64,000 bases of DNA, taken from positions 124,001 through 188,000 of the forward strand of contig NZ_WBJX01000002.1 of NCBI RefSeq assembly GCF_008831075.1, read 5' to 3'. Source of the DNA: Pseudoclavibacter terrae. GTDB lineage: Bacteria > Actinomycetota > Actinomycetes > Actinomycetales > Microbacteriaceae. Shown here piece by piece: positions 24,526 through 32,857 of the stretch. The position numbers and the translations under genes were made by a program. Numbering within the stretch: position 1 is the stretch's first letter; every line of letters starts with the position of its first letter. The notes beneath the pieces are model-generated. The model searched no databases and was not told the DNA's origin. It saw only the letters and a program-made list of their open reading frames with translations.

Positions 24526-25569
24526 ATGCGTTTCTCTCTGTTCATCCACATGGAGCGCTGGGACGACTCCGTCAGCACCGAGCAGCTGTTCGCGGAGCTC
24601 GTCGAGCTGACGCTGCTCGCCGAGAAGGCCGGCTTCAGCACGGTCTGGATCGGCGAGCACCACTCCATGGAGTACACGATCTCGCCGAGCCCCATGCCGC
24701 AGCTCGCGTACCTCGCCGCGGTCACCACGAAGATCCGTCTCGGCGCCGGCACGATCATCGCCCCCTTCTGGAACCCGCTCCGGGTGGCTGGCGAGACGGC
24801 GCTGCTCGACGTCATCAGCGGCGGCCGCGCCGAGGTGGGTCTCGCCAGAGGCGCCTACCAGTTCGAGTTCGACCGTCTCGCCGGCGGCATGCCGGGCAAG
24901 GAAGGCGGGCAGCACCTGCGCGAGCTCATCCCCGCCGTGCGCGAGCTGTGGCAGGGCGACTACGCGCACGACGGCGAGATCTGGCAGTTCCCCGTCTCGA
25001 CGAGCGTGCCCAAGCCGGTGCAGCAGCCGACGCCGCCGATGTGGGTGGCCGCGCGCGACCCCGACACGCACGACTTCGCCGTCGCCAACGGCTGCAACGT
25101 CATGGTGACGCCGCTCATGAAGGGCGACGAGGAAGTCGCGGACCTCGTGAGCAAGTTCGAGACGGCCGTGGCGAACCATCCCGAGGTTGCGCGCCCCGAG
25201 ATCATGGTGCTGCGCCACACGTTCGTGCACGACGAGGCCGACCCTGAGGGGTGGCGTCCAGCCGCCGAAGGCGTCAACAAGTTCTACCGGACGTTCGACG
25301 CCTGGTTCGGCAACAAGACCGACCCCGTCGACGGGTTCCTCGAGCCGAGCCCTGAGGCGAAGTTCGCCGAACGACCCGAGTTCACGCCAGAGTCGCTGCA
25401 CCGGACGGCGATGATCGGCACCCCGGACGAGGTCATCACCCGACTCCGCGAGTACGAGGCGCTCGGCGTCGACGAGTTCAGCTTCTGGAGCGACAACTCC
25501 CTCTCCCACGAGCAGAAGAAGCGCTCGCTCGAGCTGTTCATCGAGAAGGTCGTTCCCGAGTTCTCGTAG
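24526..25569 (+). CDS. LLM class flavin-dependent monooxygenase (luciferase-like)
   Basis: A 347-residue bacterial-luciferase-family oxidoreductase. It shows the N-terminal strand RFSLFIHMERWDDS, FSTVWIGEHHSMEY with the typical EHH, TTKIRLGAGTIIAPFWNPLRVAGE, and GRAEVGLARGAYQFEFDRLAG, the flavin-cradling barrel elements. The family uses reduced FMN supplied by a separate reductase to insert oxygen, often opening rings or cleaving C-N or C-S bonds. The obvious partner is the reductase half of the fusion gene at 18994. AAAGGA six bases before ATG is a good ribosome site. It closes the operon started by the DUF1185 genes. Substrate unknown. Confidence 0.87.
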   Translation: MRFSLFIHMERWDDSVSTEQLFAELVELTLLAEKAGFSTVWIGEHHSMEYTISPSPMPQLAYLAAVTTKIRLGAGTIIAPFWNPLRVAGETALLDVISGGRAEVGLARGAYQFEFDRLAGGMPGKEGGQHLRELIPAVRELWQGDYAHDGEIWQFPVSTSVPKPVQQPTPPMWVAARDPDTHDFAVANGCNVMVTPLMKGDEEVADLVSKFETAVANHPEVARPEIMVLRHTFVHDEADPEGWRPAAEGVNKFYRTFDAWFGNKTDPVDGFLEPSPEAKFAERPEFTPESLHRTAMIGTPDEVITRLREYEALGVDEFSFWSDNSLSHEQKKRSLELFIEKVVPEFS

Positions 25570-25756
25570 GACCCCACGAGGCGGCAGACAGGCGGGCGGG
25601 TGCTGACAGGCATCCGCCCGCAGCTGCACCTCCGTCCTCCGACGTGGCGAGGAGCATCTCCGGCACCAGGAGGAGGGATGTCGGTCGCCCGGGGGAAGCC
25701 CCGCCCGCGTCGGCTCCGTAGCGTTGACCGCAACGGAAACGACGATGGGAGATGAC

Positions 25757-26017
25757 ATGGACAGCACGCAGCAGGACGGCACTCGAGGTGGCGGCGCCAA
25801 CGGCTCGACCCAGATGGGGACCGGCATCGCCGTCGGGCTCGCCGTCGGAGTCGCCCTCGCCCTCATCCTCGACAGCTGGGCGATCGGTCTGGGGGTCGGC
25901 TTGGTTCTCGGCATCGTGACAGGCGCGGTCCTCGACCGACTCGCCAAGCGTGGCCGGCGCCAAGGGGACCCCGGTCTCGAGGATCCCCGTCCGGGCGCTA
26001 CGCCTTCGGACTCGTGA
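25757..26017 (+). CDS. Small two-helix membrane protein, function unknown
   Basis: An 86-residue protein with a hydrophilic Gly/Ser/Gln N-terminus and two hydrophobic segments (about residues 22-40 and 43-60), then a basic and Pro-rich tail (KRGRRQGDPGLEDPRPGA). GGGAG lies five bases before ATG 25757, favouring it over the in-frame ATG at 25745. It overlaps the convergent DUF1295 gene by 20 bases. The repeated GxG in the hydrophobic part (IAVGLAVGVALALI, GLGVGLVLGIVTG) resembles glycine-zipper-like membrane proteins. No function can be assigned. Confidence 0.6.
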   Translation: MDSTQQDGTRGGGANGSTQMGTGIAVGLAVGVALALILDSWAIGLGVGLVLGIVTGAVLDRLAKRGRRQGDPGLEDPRPGATPSDS

Positions 26018-26921
26018 GCCGCGGCAGCAGCACCGGCGTCTCGCGCTTGTACGTCTCGTAGTCGGCGTCGCCGCCCCACTTCCTGTCAGCCTTCGCTTCC
26101 AGGAGCGGCACGCCGCTCACGCGGAGGAGCAGGAGCGCGACGAAGACCGGCGAGATGAGCGCGACCCACTGCCAGCCCACGAGGACGGGCGCGGCGACGA
26201 CCGCGACGCCCACCCACAGGAGGATCTCGCCGAAGTAGTTGGGGTGGCGGGAACGCGACCACAGGCCCGTGCGGATGAAGCGGCCCTTGTTCGCGGGGTC
26301 AGCCGTGAAGGCGTTCTTCTGCAGATCGGCAGCGACCTCGATGATGAACCCGGCCGCCCACACGACCACGCCGACGATCCCCAGCCAGCCGAACGGCTCG
26401 CGGTCGTCGGTACCACCCGCGATCGCGATCCACGCGGCGGCCGCGGTGAGGCTCACCCACAGCCCCTGCATGATCCAGACGCGCAGGAAGCGCAGCTTGT
26501 CGCCCTTGATGCCGTCGAAGCGGTCGTCGGAGCCGGAGCGGTGGATGCGTGCGAACAGGAACGACCCGAGGCGAAGCGCCCACAGGGCGACCATGGCCCC
26601 GAGGACCCAGGCGCGTGCATCCGGTTCGGGCGCCGCGACGAGGAGGCCAACCGTCACGATGATGAACGTCGCGCTTCCCGTGAGGTCGAAGAAGCGCTCC
26701 GTCTTCGCAGCTGCAGACGGCAGGTACACGAGGACCTGGATGAGGAAGGCCGCCGCGACCGCCCACGCGTAGAGGGGGACGCCGGCGAGCTGCGTCCCGC
26801 CCTGGCTCCCGGCGAGGGCGACGAGGGCCCCGATGGCGACCGCGATGAGAATCGTGACGATCGTCGCCGTGTGCTTCTTTCCTGCGGTGGTGCTGCTGCT
26901 CGCGGTGGTCTCGCTGCTCAT
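25998..26921 (-). CDS. DUF1295 / steroid 5-alpha-reductase-like membrane protein
   Basis: A 307-residue protein with a soluble Ser/Thr-rich N-terminus, several membrane segments and a C-terminal DUF1295 domain. Diagnostic is GLWSRSRHPNYFGEILLWVGVAV (core RHPNYFGE), shared with delta-sterol and 5-alpha-steroid reductases and with isoprenylcysteine methyltransferases, followed by a short C-terminal ETPVLLPRL tail. These proteins use a lipid-like substrate and a nicotinamide or SAM cofactor; in bacteria the substrate is generally unknown. The initiating ATG at 26921 opens MSSETTASSSTTAGKKHTA. It stands 70 bases from the acyl-CoA ligase stop on the same strand. Confidence 0.82.
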   Translation of the reverse strand: MSSETTASSSTTAGKKHTATIVTILIAVAIGALVALAGSQGGTQLAGVPLYAWAVAAAFLIQVLVYLPSAAAKTERFFDLTGSATFIIVTVGLLVAAPEPDARAWVLGAMVALWALRLGSFLFARIHRSGSDDRFDGIKGDKLRFLRVWIMQGLWVSLTAAAAWIAIAGGTDDREPFGWLGIVGVVVWAAGFIIEVAADLQKNAFTADPANKGRFIRTGLWSRSRHPNYFGEILLWVGVAVVAAPVLVGWQWVALISPVFVALLLLRVSGVPLLEAKADRKWGGDADYETYKRETPVLLPRLTSPKA

Positions 26922-26991
26922 GCTGGTGCCTCTCGAGGCGTCGGGCGCGGTGGCCGGTGAACGGGAAAAGGAGGGAGTGGGTGGCCGTGCG

Positions 26992-28854
26992 TCAGGCGTA
27001 CAGGGCCGCGACGGCGTCGGTGCTGCGCTGCAGGACGGCGGCGCGCTTGAGCTTCAGTGTCGGCGTGATGAAGGTGGGGTCTTCGAGGTCCGTCGCGATG
27101 AGCGTGAAGCGTCGGACCTGCTCGCTCCGGGCGACGAGCGCGTTTGCCCGGTCGACGGCCGCCTGCACGTGGTCCCGCGCTCGTGCATCAACGACGGTGA
27201 GCAGCTCGTGGTGCGCGGGGTCCGGGTGGGTGGCTGCGGCGATCTCGGCCGAGAACTCGGCGAGCGCCTCAGGGTCGAGGATGATGAGCGCCGACAGGTA
27301 GTTGCGCCCCTCGCCGATCATGACGGCGTGCGAGACGAGCGGGTCGGCTTCGACCGACGACTCCCACCTCATGGGCACGATGGTCTTGCCGTTCGAGGTG
27401 ACGATGACGTCCTTGAGGCGCCCCTCGAGGACAACCCGGCCCTGCTCGTCGAGCCGGCCGAGGTCGCCCGTCCGGAAGAACCCGTCGATGAAGGCGTCGC
27501 GGTTGTGCTCCGGGTTCCGGTAGCCGCTGAACACGCCGATGCCGCGGGCGAGGATCTCACCATCCTCGCTGATGCGGACCGTGGAGCCGGGGAGCGGACG
27601 GCCGACGGTGCCGGAGCGGATGTCGCTCGGCAGGTTCCCGGTGAGCGGCGCCGTCGTCTCGGTGAGGCCGTAGCCCTCGATGACGGGCACGCCGATACCG
27701 CCGAAGAACAGGGACAGGTCGGCGTCGAGCGTCGCACCGCCGGAGAGCACGTGGGTGACTCGGCCGCCCATGACCTGCCGGAGGCGGCTGAAGAAGATCC
27801 GATCGAAGGCGGCGTGGCGCAGGCGCAGGCCGAGCGGGGCCCGCGTCCCTGGGGTGGTCGTCTCCTGGAACTCGCCCCACCCGATGGCGGTGCGCTGCGC
27901 TGAGGCCCACACTCTGGCGAGGCCGCTGCCGGCGGCCTTGGCTCCTGCTGCGGCCTGGATCTTCTGCAGCACGCGGGGCACGACGACGAGGAACGTCGGC
28001 GTCAGCTGGCCGAGTGTCCCGACGACAGCGGCCGGGTCGGCGAGGTGCGCGATGCGCATGCCGCTGGCGAGGCAGATGAGCTGCAGGCCTCGCGCGAGCA
28101 CATGGGCGAGGGGCAGGAAGATGATCGTGTTGCCAGCCGGGTGCACGACCTCGCCGTAGGCGGCCGCGATGTTCAGCACCTGACCGAGGAAGTTCTCATG
28201 CGTCAGCACCGCGCCCTTGGGCTCGCCGGTCGTGCCGGACGTGTAGACGATGGTGGCGGGGGAGTCGGGCGCCGCGAGCAGTCGCCGCTCTTCGAGTGCC
28301 TCATCGGCGACGCCTGCCCCCAGCGCGGCGAGCCGCTCGAGGTCGCGGCCCTCGCCCTGGCCGGACGCGGCATCCAGCGACCACACGCCCAGTGCATCCG
28401 AGCCGCGTTCGGAGAGCGGCGCCTCGAGAAGCTGCACGTGCTGGGTGCTGCCGCCGAAGGCGAGCACGACGCGGGCGTCGTGGATGATCGCGGAGACCTG
28501 CGTGGGCGCCGACGTCTCGTAGATCGGCACGACGACGGCGCCCGCGAACCAGACCGCCAGATCTGCGACGGCCCACTCGTACCGGGTCGGGGCCATGATG
28601 GCGATGGAGTCGCCAGGGCGCACCCCGAGCGCGACGAGGCCCTTCGCGACGGCGCGCACCGTGTCGGTGTACTCGCGCGTCGAGACCTGGCGCCAGGCGC
28701 CGGACGGAGCGGCGGGTTCGATCGGAACGTCGAACGCCGCATGGTCGGGAGCCGATTCGAGGCGGCGGACGAGCAGGTCGGTCACGTTCCGGTAGGTGCC
28801 CGCTGCCCCGATGGTCTCGGGGCCCACGAGGAGAGGGGTGGTCGATTCCAGCAC
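26992..28854 (-). CDS. Long-chain fatty acid--CoA ligase (AMP-forming acyl-CoA synthetase)
   Basis: A 620-residue AMP-dependent synthetase. The P-loop is TIVYTSGTTGEPKGAVLTHENF (core YTSGTTGEPKG); other core motifs are EGYGLTETTAPLTGN, the hinge-region GRPLPGSTVRI and FFRTGDLGRLDEQG, and the catalytic Lys lies in VIVTSNGKTIVP. Size and the LARGLQLICLASGMRIAHLADP stretch fit long-chain acyl-CoA synthetases of the FadD15 type. It activates fatty acids for lipid synthesis or oxidation at the membrane. Start is GTG 28854, with GAAAGGCGG upstream. Between it and doxX upstream lies a 19-base palindrome. Function as acyl-CoA ligase is firm, chain length is not. Confidence 0.88.
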   Translation of the reverse strand: MLESTTPLLVGPETIGAAGTYRNVTDLLVRRLESAPDHAAFDVPIEPAAPSGAWRQVSTREYTDTVRAVAKGLVALGVRPGDSIAIMAPTRYEWAVADLAVWFAGAVVVPIYETSAPTQVSAIIHDARVVLAFGGSTQHVQLLEAPLSERGSDALGVWSLDAASGQGEGRDLERLAALGAGVADEALEERRLLAAPDSPATIVYTSGTTGEPKGAVLTHENFLGQVLNIAAAYGEVVHPAGNTIIFLPLAHVLARGLQLICLASGMRIAHLADPAAVVGTLGQLTPTFLVVVPRVLQKIQAAAGAKAAGSGLARVWASAQRTAIGWGEFQETTTPGTRAPLGLRLRHAAFDRIFFSRLRQVMGGRVTHVLSGGATLDADLSLFFGGIGVPVIEGYGLTETTAPLTGNLPSDIRSGTVGRPLPGSTVRISEDGEILARGIGVFSGYRNPEHNRDAFIDGFFRTGDLGRLDEQGRVVLEGRLKDVIVTSNGKTIVPMRWESSVEADPLVSHAVMIGEGRNYLSALIILDPEALAEFSAEIAAATHPDPAHHELLTVVDARARDHVQAAVDRANALVARSEQVRRFTLIATDLEDPTFITPTLKLKRAAVLQRSTDAVAALYA

Positions 28855-28974
28855 TGCAGCCGCCTTTCGCGCGCCGGGTCACTTCACCCGTATGCGAGGA
28901 GGTTCGGAGCAGGGGGGCCGGTGGATTGGACCGTATCGCAAACCCAGGGCGGATGAGCACGACCCGCCGGAACT

Positions 28975-28993
28975 TACCTAGGCAGGCTAGGTA
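28975..28993. promoter_or_regulatory. 19-base perfect palindrome upstream of the acyl-CoA ligase gene
   Basis: TACCTAG, five bases GCAGG, CTAGGTA: an inverted repeat with perfect 7-base arms, beginning one base after the doxX stop and about 120 bases upstream of the acyl-CoA ligase start. The arms are AT-richer than surrounding DNA, which suits an operator (for example of a TetR-type lipid regulator) better than a terminator. It is not a DtxR/IdeR box, whose half-sites run the other way (AGGT..ACCT). Confidence 0.45.
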
Positions 28994-29446
28994 TTATGCG
29001 ACCCGGGCTGCCGTCTGGCGCTCGGAGCGGAGCTCGCGGCTGGTGCGCGGGCGGCGGACGAGCGCATCCGCCGCCCATCGGCCGCCACCGGTCAGGACGA
29101 GCGCGATGCCGATCAGTGCGAGCACGAGCACGAACTCGTATCCGCCGTCCTGGGCGAAGAAGCCGGCGGTGAAGTGCACGGTGAACATGGCCCCGAGGGA
29201 GACGATCGCGAGCAGGGCGGCCGCGACGCGCGTGAGGAGACCGACGATGAGCAGGGCTCCCGCGACGATCTCGACGAAGGGGAGCGCTGCTCCGGCGACG
29301 TCGGCGAGGGGCACGCCGAGGCCCGCGAGCATCTCCTGCACGCCGCCGATCCCGGTCGTCGTGAGCTTCTGGATGCCGTGCAGCAGCATGGTGGCGCCGA
29401 GGGCGAGACGGAGGATGAGCAGTGCGGCGTTCGCTGAAGATGACAT
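28994..29446 (-). CDS. DoxX family membrane protein
   Basis: A 150-residue membrane protein with four hydrophobic helices and the DoxX hallmarks ALLILRLALGATMLLHGIQKL (core LLHGIQKL), LPFVEIVAGALLIVGLLTRVAA (core FVEIVAGALL) and FTAGFFAQDGGYEFVL (core GGYEFVL). The basic tail RRPRTSRELRSERQ is cytosolic. DoxX proteins have been linked to thiosulfate:quinone oxidation in archaea and to membrane redox/oxidative-stress complexes in actinobacteria; the role here is not known. It precedes the acyl-CoA ligase on the same strand, 139 bases away. ATG at 29446. Confidence 0.85.
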   Translation of the reverse strand: MSSSANAALLILRLALGATMLLHGIQKLTTTGIGGVQEMLAGLGVPLADVAGAALPFVEIVAGALLIVGLLTRVAAALLAIVSLGAMFTVHFTAGFFAQDGGYEFVLVLALIGIALVLTGGGRWAADALVRRPRTSRELRSERQTAARVA

Positions 29447-29776
29447 GCGCTCGACGGTAGGAACGGCGGGCCGCCGGAACCTGGGAAGCCTGGCCGGTCG
29501 TGCTCCATGGGGCCAGCCGCCGGCTCCGCGCCATGAGTTCGGCCTGAGAGCCGGGGTTCACTCGATTCCACGGGGAATTGCCGGTCTCCCTGCGCACGAA
29601 GCGCCCAGCCCGGTGAGCGGCGCGTCAGGAGCGCGGAGACCGTATGACTTTCCTATGACTCGCGGTGGCCCCTCGTGCGCCGGGCGTGGCTCACGGCGGC
29701 GCACGGCGACGCACGACCGGCTCGGCAGCTCGGCAGAGATCGTTGCGGCGTTGCGGCGTTGCGCCGCCTGGGATGC
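29447..29776. other. 330-base gene-free stretch between doxX and the pentapeptide-repeat gene
   Basis: Both flanking genes run leftwards, so this stretch holds the doxX promoter region and the 3' end of the pentapeptide gene's transcript. I see a short direct repeat TATGACT (29644-29650 and 29653-29659, separated by two bases) and GTTGCGGC repeated near 29750, but no reading frame with coding character, no strong hairpin and no clear promoter. Nothing else is claimed. Confidence 0.4.
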
Positions 29777-30409
29777 TCAGCCGAGCGGCTCGACGCTGGT
29801 GCCCGTCTCGCTCGCCTTGCCGAACTTCGGAACCGCGCCAACGAACGTGCATCCGCGGAACGTGGTGGCCGCATTGAACTTCGCGCCGGTGAAGCTGCAG
29901 TCGATGAACCGGGTGTTGGTGAACTCCGCGCCCGACAGTTCCGCGCCGTCGAAGGTGCAGTTCGAGAAGACGGTTCCTGGCACCGCGCGGAGGCGTCGCA
30001 GCTTCGCGTCGGCGAAGGAGCAGTCGGAGACTTCGGGGCCGATGGACGCCTGCGGGATGTTGGCCCCCGTGAAGGTGCAGGCGCGCAGGGCGCCTTCGAG
30101 TCGTGCGTGCGCCGTGACCTTCGCGCGCTCGAAGCGGACGTGCGTGAGCGTGCTGTCCCTGATGGTGAGGCCACCCGTGAGGCCGCTCGCGTCGACCTCG
30201 GTGAGCTCGAGGTGGGTGATGCTCACGCCGAGGCTGCCGGCCTGCAGGCCTCGGAGGTCGGTCGCCGCCGATGCCGGGTCGTGCCAGCTCGGCATGATGC
30301 GGTGCGGCCCCGGAACCACCTCGGAGAGCCGCGCGAGCTGGGTTCGCAGCGAGGAGAGTTCCTGGGAGGTCCAGCGATCGCTGAGGGTCTTGGTGTCGGC
30401 GGCGCGCAT
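29777..30409 (-). CDS. Pentapeptide repeat-containing protein
   Basis: A 210-residue protein. From about residue 60 the A(D/N)LXX pentapeptide pattern appears, though degenerate: ALRACTFTGANIPQA, DCSFADAKLRRL, NCTFDGAELSGAEF, FIDCSFTGAKFNA. Such repeats fold as a right-handed quadrilateral helix that can mimic DNA (as in MfpA/Qnr) or serve as scaffold. The first 60 residues (SDRWTSQELSSLRTQLARLSEV) are probably helical. Start at 30409 with GAGGG upstream; a longer frame would overlap the divergent hemerythrin gene. No gyrase-protection motif can be seen with certainty, so fluoroquinolone protection is not claimed. Confidence 0.8.
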   Translation of the reverse strand: MRAADTKTLSDRWTSQELSSLRTQLARLSEVVPGPHRIMPSWHDPASAATDLRGLQAGSLGVSITHLELTEVDASGLTGGLTIRDSTLTHVRFERAKVTAHARLEGALRACTFTGANIPQASIGPEVSDCSFADAKLRRLRAVPGTVFSNCTFDGAELSGAEFTNTRFIDCSFTGAKFNAATTFRGCTFVGAVPKFGKASETGTSVEPLG

Positions 30410-30462
30410 GCCCTCGAGCGTACTTCGCCTGCGATGGCTATCTTGGTGACCGAGGCGATCAG

Positions 30463-30933
30463 ATGAGTGCACAGGAGCAGGAGCGGCTCGTTGCGTGGAG
30501 CAGCGAGCTGAGGGCGGTCCACGCGCGTCTGCGCAAGGCTCTCGCCGTCACGCACGAGGCGGTGAAGCGCGGCGACCCGGCCGGGCCAGCCGCCCGCGAC
30601 CTGCTGCTCTACTGCCACGGGTTCTGCACCGCGCTCGATGGTCATCACCGCGGCGAGGACCGCGAGCTGTTCCCCGCGATCGCCGCGGCGCATCCCGAGC
30701 TGCGCGACACGCTTACCCGACTGCAGCAGGACCACTCGATGATCGCGCACCTCCTCTCCGGCCTCCAGGCCTCAGTGGAGGCGGGGGAGCCTGCAAGCCA
30801 GCTCGACCGGCACCTGGAGGGCATCGCGGCGATCATGGAGTCGCACTTCCGATACGAGGAGCGTCAGCTGCTCGACGTGCTGGAGACACTGGCCCTCGAC
30901 GCGGACCCGGCGGTCGTGCTCGGGCCCCTCTGA
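30463..30933 (+). CDS. Hemerythrin (HHE) domain-containing protein
   Basis: A 156-residue helical protein with hemerythrin-like metal ligands: His in RAVHARLRKAL, DGHHRGEDRELFPAI (HH and E), QQDHSMIAHLL and MESHFRYEERQLLDVL. This spacing fits the HHE cation-binding fold, which holds a di-iron or single metal centre and acts in oxygen, NO or metal sensing and repair. It is divergent from the pentapeptide protein, 53 bases apart. GCGATCAG precedes ATG without a strong ribosome site. The converging ABC exporter gene ends 43 bases further. Confidence 0.83.
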   Translation: MSAQEQERLVAWSSELRAVHARLRKALAVTHEAVKRGDPAGPAARDLLLYCHGFCTALDGHHRGEDRELFPAIAAAHPELRDTLTRLQQDHSMIAHLLSGLQASVEAGEPASQLDRHLEGIAAIMESHFRYEERQLLDVLETLALDADPAVVLGPL

Positions 30934-30976
30934 GCGGACGGCGGGCGATCCGGCCCCGCGGTTGCCGGGACCGCGC

Positions 30977-32857
30977 TCAGTGGTGCCCCTCGCTGGGATC
31001 CACTGCTGGTGCGCGGTGCGAGGTCCAGGCAGCCCACAGCTCGCGGTACGGTCCCTCGATCTCGAGCAGCTCGTCGTGCGTTCCATCTTCGACGACGCGG
31101 CCGTGCTCCATGACGAGCACCCGCTCGGCGCTGCTCGCCTGCGACAGGTGGTGGGCGATGGTCACGACCGTCCGCCCGGCGAGCGCGCGCCGAGCGGCGG
31201 CCTCGAGGGTGCGAGCGTCGGCGGTGTCGGCGTCCGCTGTCGCCTCGTCGAGGATCACGATCGGCGCCCGCGTCACGAGCGCACGCGCGAGGGCGAGGCG
31301 GTGCGCATCCGTCGCGCTCACGTCTGCGTTGCCCTCGCCGACCATCGTGTCGAGGCCATCCGTGAAGGTGTGCCGCCAGCGGGGGCCCGCGACCGACTCG
31401 AGTGCGTCCCGCAGCTCGTCGTCGCTCGCCGACTCCCTCGCGATGAGCAGGTTGTGCCGCAGGGTGCCCGAGAAGACGTGCACGTCCTGGCTCACCATGA
31501 CGATGCGGCTCGCGCGTTCGAGTTCGCTCATCTCGGCGGGGTCGAGGCCGCCGACGTCGACGTGCCCCGCGCGAACCTCGAGGAGGCCCATGAGCACCCG
31601 GGCGAGGGTGCTCTTGCCGGCGCCGGACGAACCGACGACGGCGACCCGCTGACCGGCGGGGATGCGCAGCTCGCCGATCCACAGCACGGGCGGGCGACCT
31701 GGGTAGGCGGCTTCCACGGACTCGAGGGTGATCTCCGGCGCCGGCGGGTCGCCAGCGGCGGCGCCTGCGATCGCCGCGCCCGCGTTCGCGAGACTCTCCC
31801 CGAGGGCCACGCGCACACGCGGCTGCTCGTCCGGTGGCACCGGCGCGAGCTGGATGACACCCGCGACGCGAGCGAGGGAGGCGCCCGCCGACTGCAGGTC
31901 GTCGACGAGCATGAGCAATGAGATGAAGGGGCCGAAGAGGGCCTGGAAGAGCAGCGCCGCCGTCGTGACCTCGCCGATCGTGGCGGCACCGGTGAACGCG
32001 AGCCACGCCCCGACGAGGAGCACGGACGTCAGCCCGACCGCCTCCGCCATGTTCATGCGGAACCCGAACCGGCTCTGCACGATGCGGGTGCGCAGCGCCC
32101 ACCTGAGCACGTTCCAGGAGCGGTTGCGGATGCGCTCCGTGATGGCCCCGCCCCAGCCGTAGGCGTGCACGGTCGGGAGTGCCTGTATGGCGGAGACCAT
32201 CTCGCGGGACCGCGACGCGATGGCGACGCGTTCCGCGGCGTAGAGGCGGGGAGCCTTCCGCAGGTAGCGCCAGAGCGCGAACGCGTGCACCGGAACGACC
32301 GTGAGCATGGCGAGCAGGAAGAACGGGTTCAGCACGGCGAGCCCGACGCCCGTCGCGAGGACCGCCAGGCTGGCGGACACGACCGCGGGCACGGCGCCCG
32401 TCGTGACCTCGCCGACCGTGTCGACGTCGTCGGTCGCCCTCGAGACGAGCTCGCCGTCGGCGACCTCGTCGACGAGCACGGCGGGGAGCGCGAGCGACGC
32501 AGCCACGAAGTCCTCACGGAGCCGTGCGAGCGCCGTCTCGAGGACTGCCGCGAGCGCCATCGAACCCAGCGCTCCGAGCGCCGCGCTGCCAGCGACGCCG
32601 GCGAGCAGCATGAGGGCGACCTCGACGAGGCTCCGATCGACGCCCGTGACCGCGTCGACGAGACGCCCGAGCCCCGCCGGGACCAGCAAGGCAGCCGCCG
32701 CGGCCGCGCCGAGCAGCACGATCGCGAGCACGAGCATCCAGGGGCGCAGCGTCAGGAGGCGCCAGGCGAGGCGCGCGGACCGCTTTCCCGTTGCGATGGG
32801 GAGCCCGGGTGTGACGGGCTGGGTCTCGGCCTGCAGGCCAGAGGTGGCGCCGCTCAT
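30977..32857 (-). CDS. Heterodimeric ABC exporter subunit with catalytic Walker motifs but degenerate signature
   Basis: A 626-residue exporter half: a six-helix membrane domain (about residues 30-330) and a nucleotide-binding domain. Walker A is intact, VAVVGSSGAGKSTLARVL (core GSSGAGKST), as are Walker B VILDEATADAD and the switch His in TIAHHLS. The signature LSGGQ, however, is replaced by VSATDAHRLALARAL. The protein overlaps its partner at 32854 by four bases (ATGA). In the dimer, this subunit's good Walker site would pair with the partner's normal signature to give one working ATP site. The drug, lipid or siderophore substrate is unknown. The start MSGATSGLQAETQ is set by the overlap. 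Confidence 0.87.
   Translation of the reverse strand: MSGATSGLQAETQPVTPGLPIATGKRSARLAWRLLTLRPWMLVLAIVLLGAAAAAALLVPAGLGRLVDAVTGVDRSLVEVALMLLAGVAGSAALGALGSMALAAVLETALARLREDFVAASLALPAVLVDEVADGELVSRATDDVDTVGEVTTGAVPAVVSASLAVLATGVGLAVLNPFFLLAMLTVVPVHAFALWRYLRKAPRLYAAERVAIASRSREMVSAIQALPTVHAYGWGGAITERIRNRSWNVLRWALRTRIVQSRFGFRMNMAEAVGLTSVLLVGAWLAFTGAATIGEVTTAALLFQALFGPFISLLMLVDDLQSAGASLARVAGVIQLAPVPPDEQPRVRVALGESLANAGAAIAGAAAGDPPAPEITLESVEAAYPGRPPVLWIGELRIPAGQRVAVVGSSGAGKSTLARVLMGLLEVRAGHVDVGGLDPAEMSELERASRIVMVSQDVHVFSGTLRHNLLIARESASDDELRDALESVAGPRWRHTFTDGLDTMVGEGNADVSATDAHRLALARALVTRAPIVILDEATADADTADARTLEAAARRALAGRTVVTIAHHLSQASSAERVLVMEHGRVVEDGTHDELLEIEGPYRELWAAWTSHRAPAVDPSEGHH

Noticed and set aside
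28975-28993. DtxR/IdeR iron box near doxX and the acyl-CoA ligase
   Set aside because: The half-sites are ACCT...AGGT, the reverse of the DtxR consensus AGGT...ACCT, and neighbouring genes are not iron-related.
29777-30409. Quinolone-resistance protein (Qnr/MfpA-like) role for the pentapeptide-repeat protein
   Set aside because: The repeats are few and degenerate, and the loop features of gyrase-binding members cannot be seen. Only the fold is claimed.
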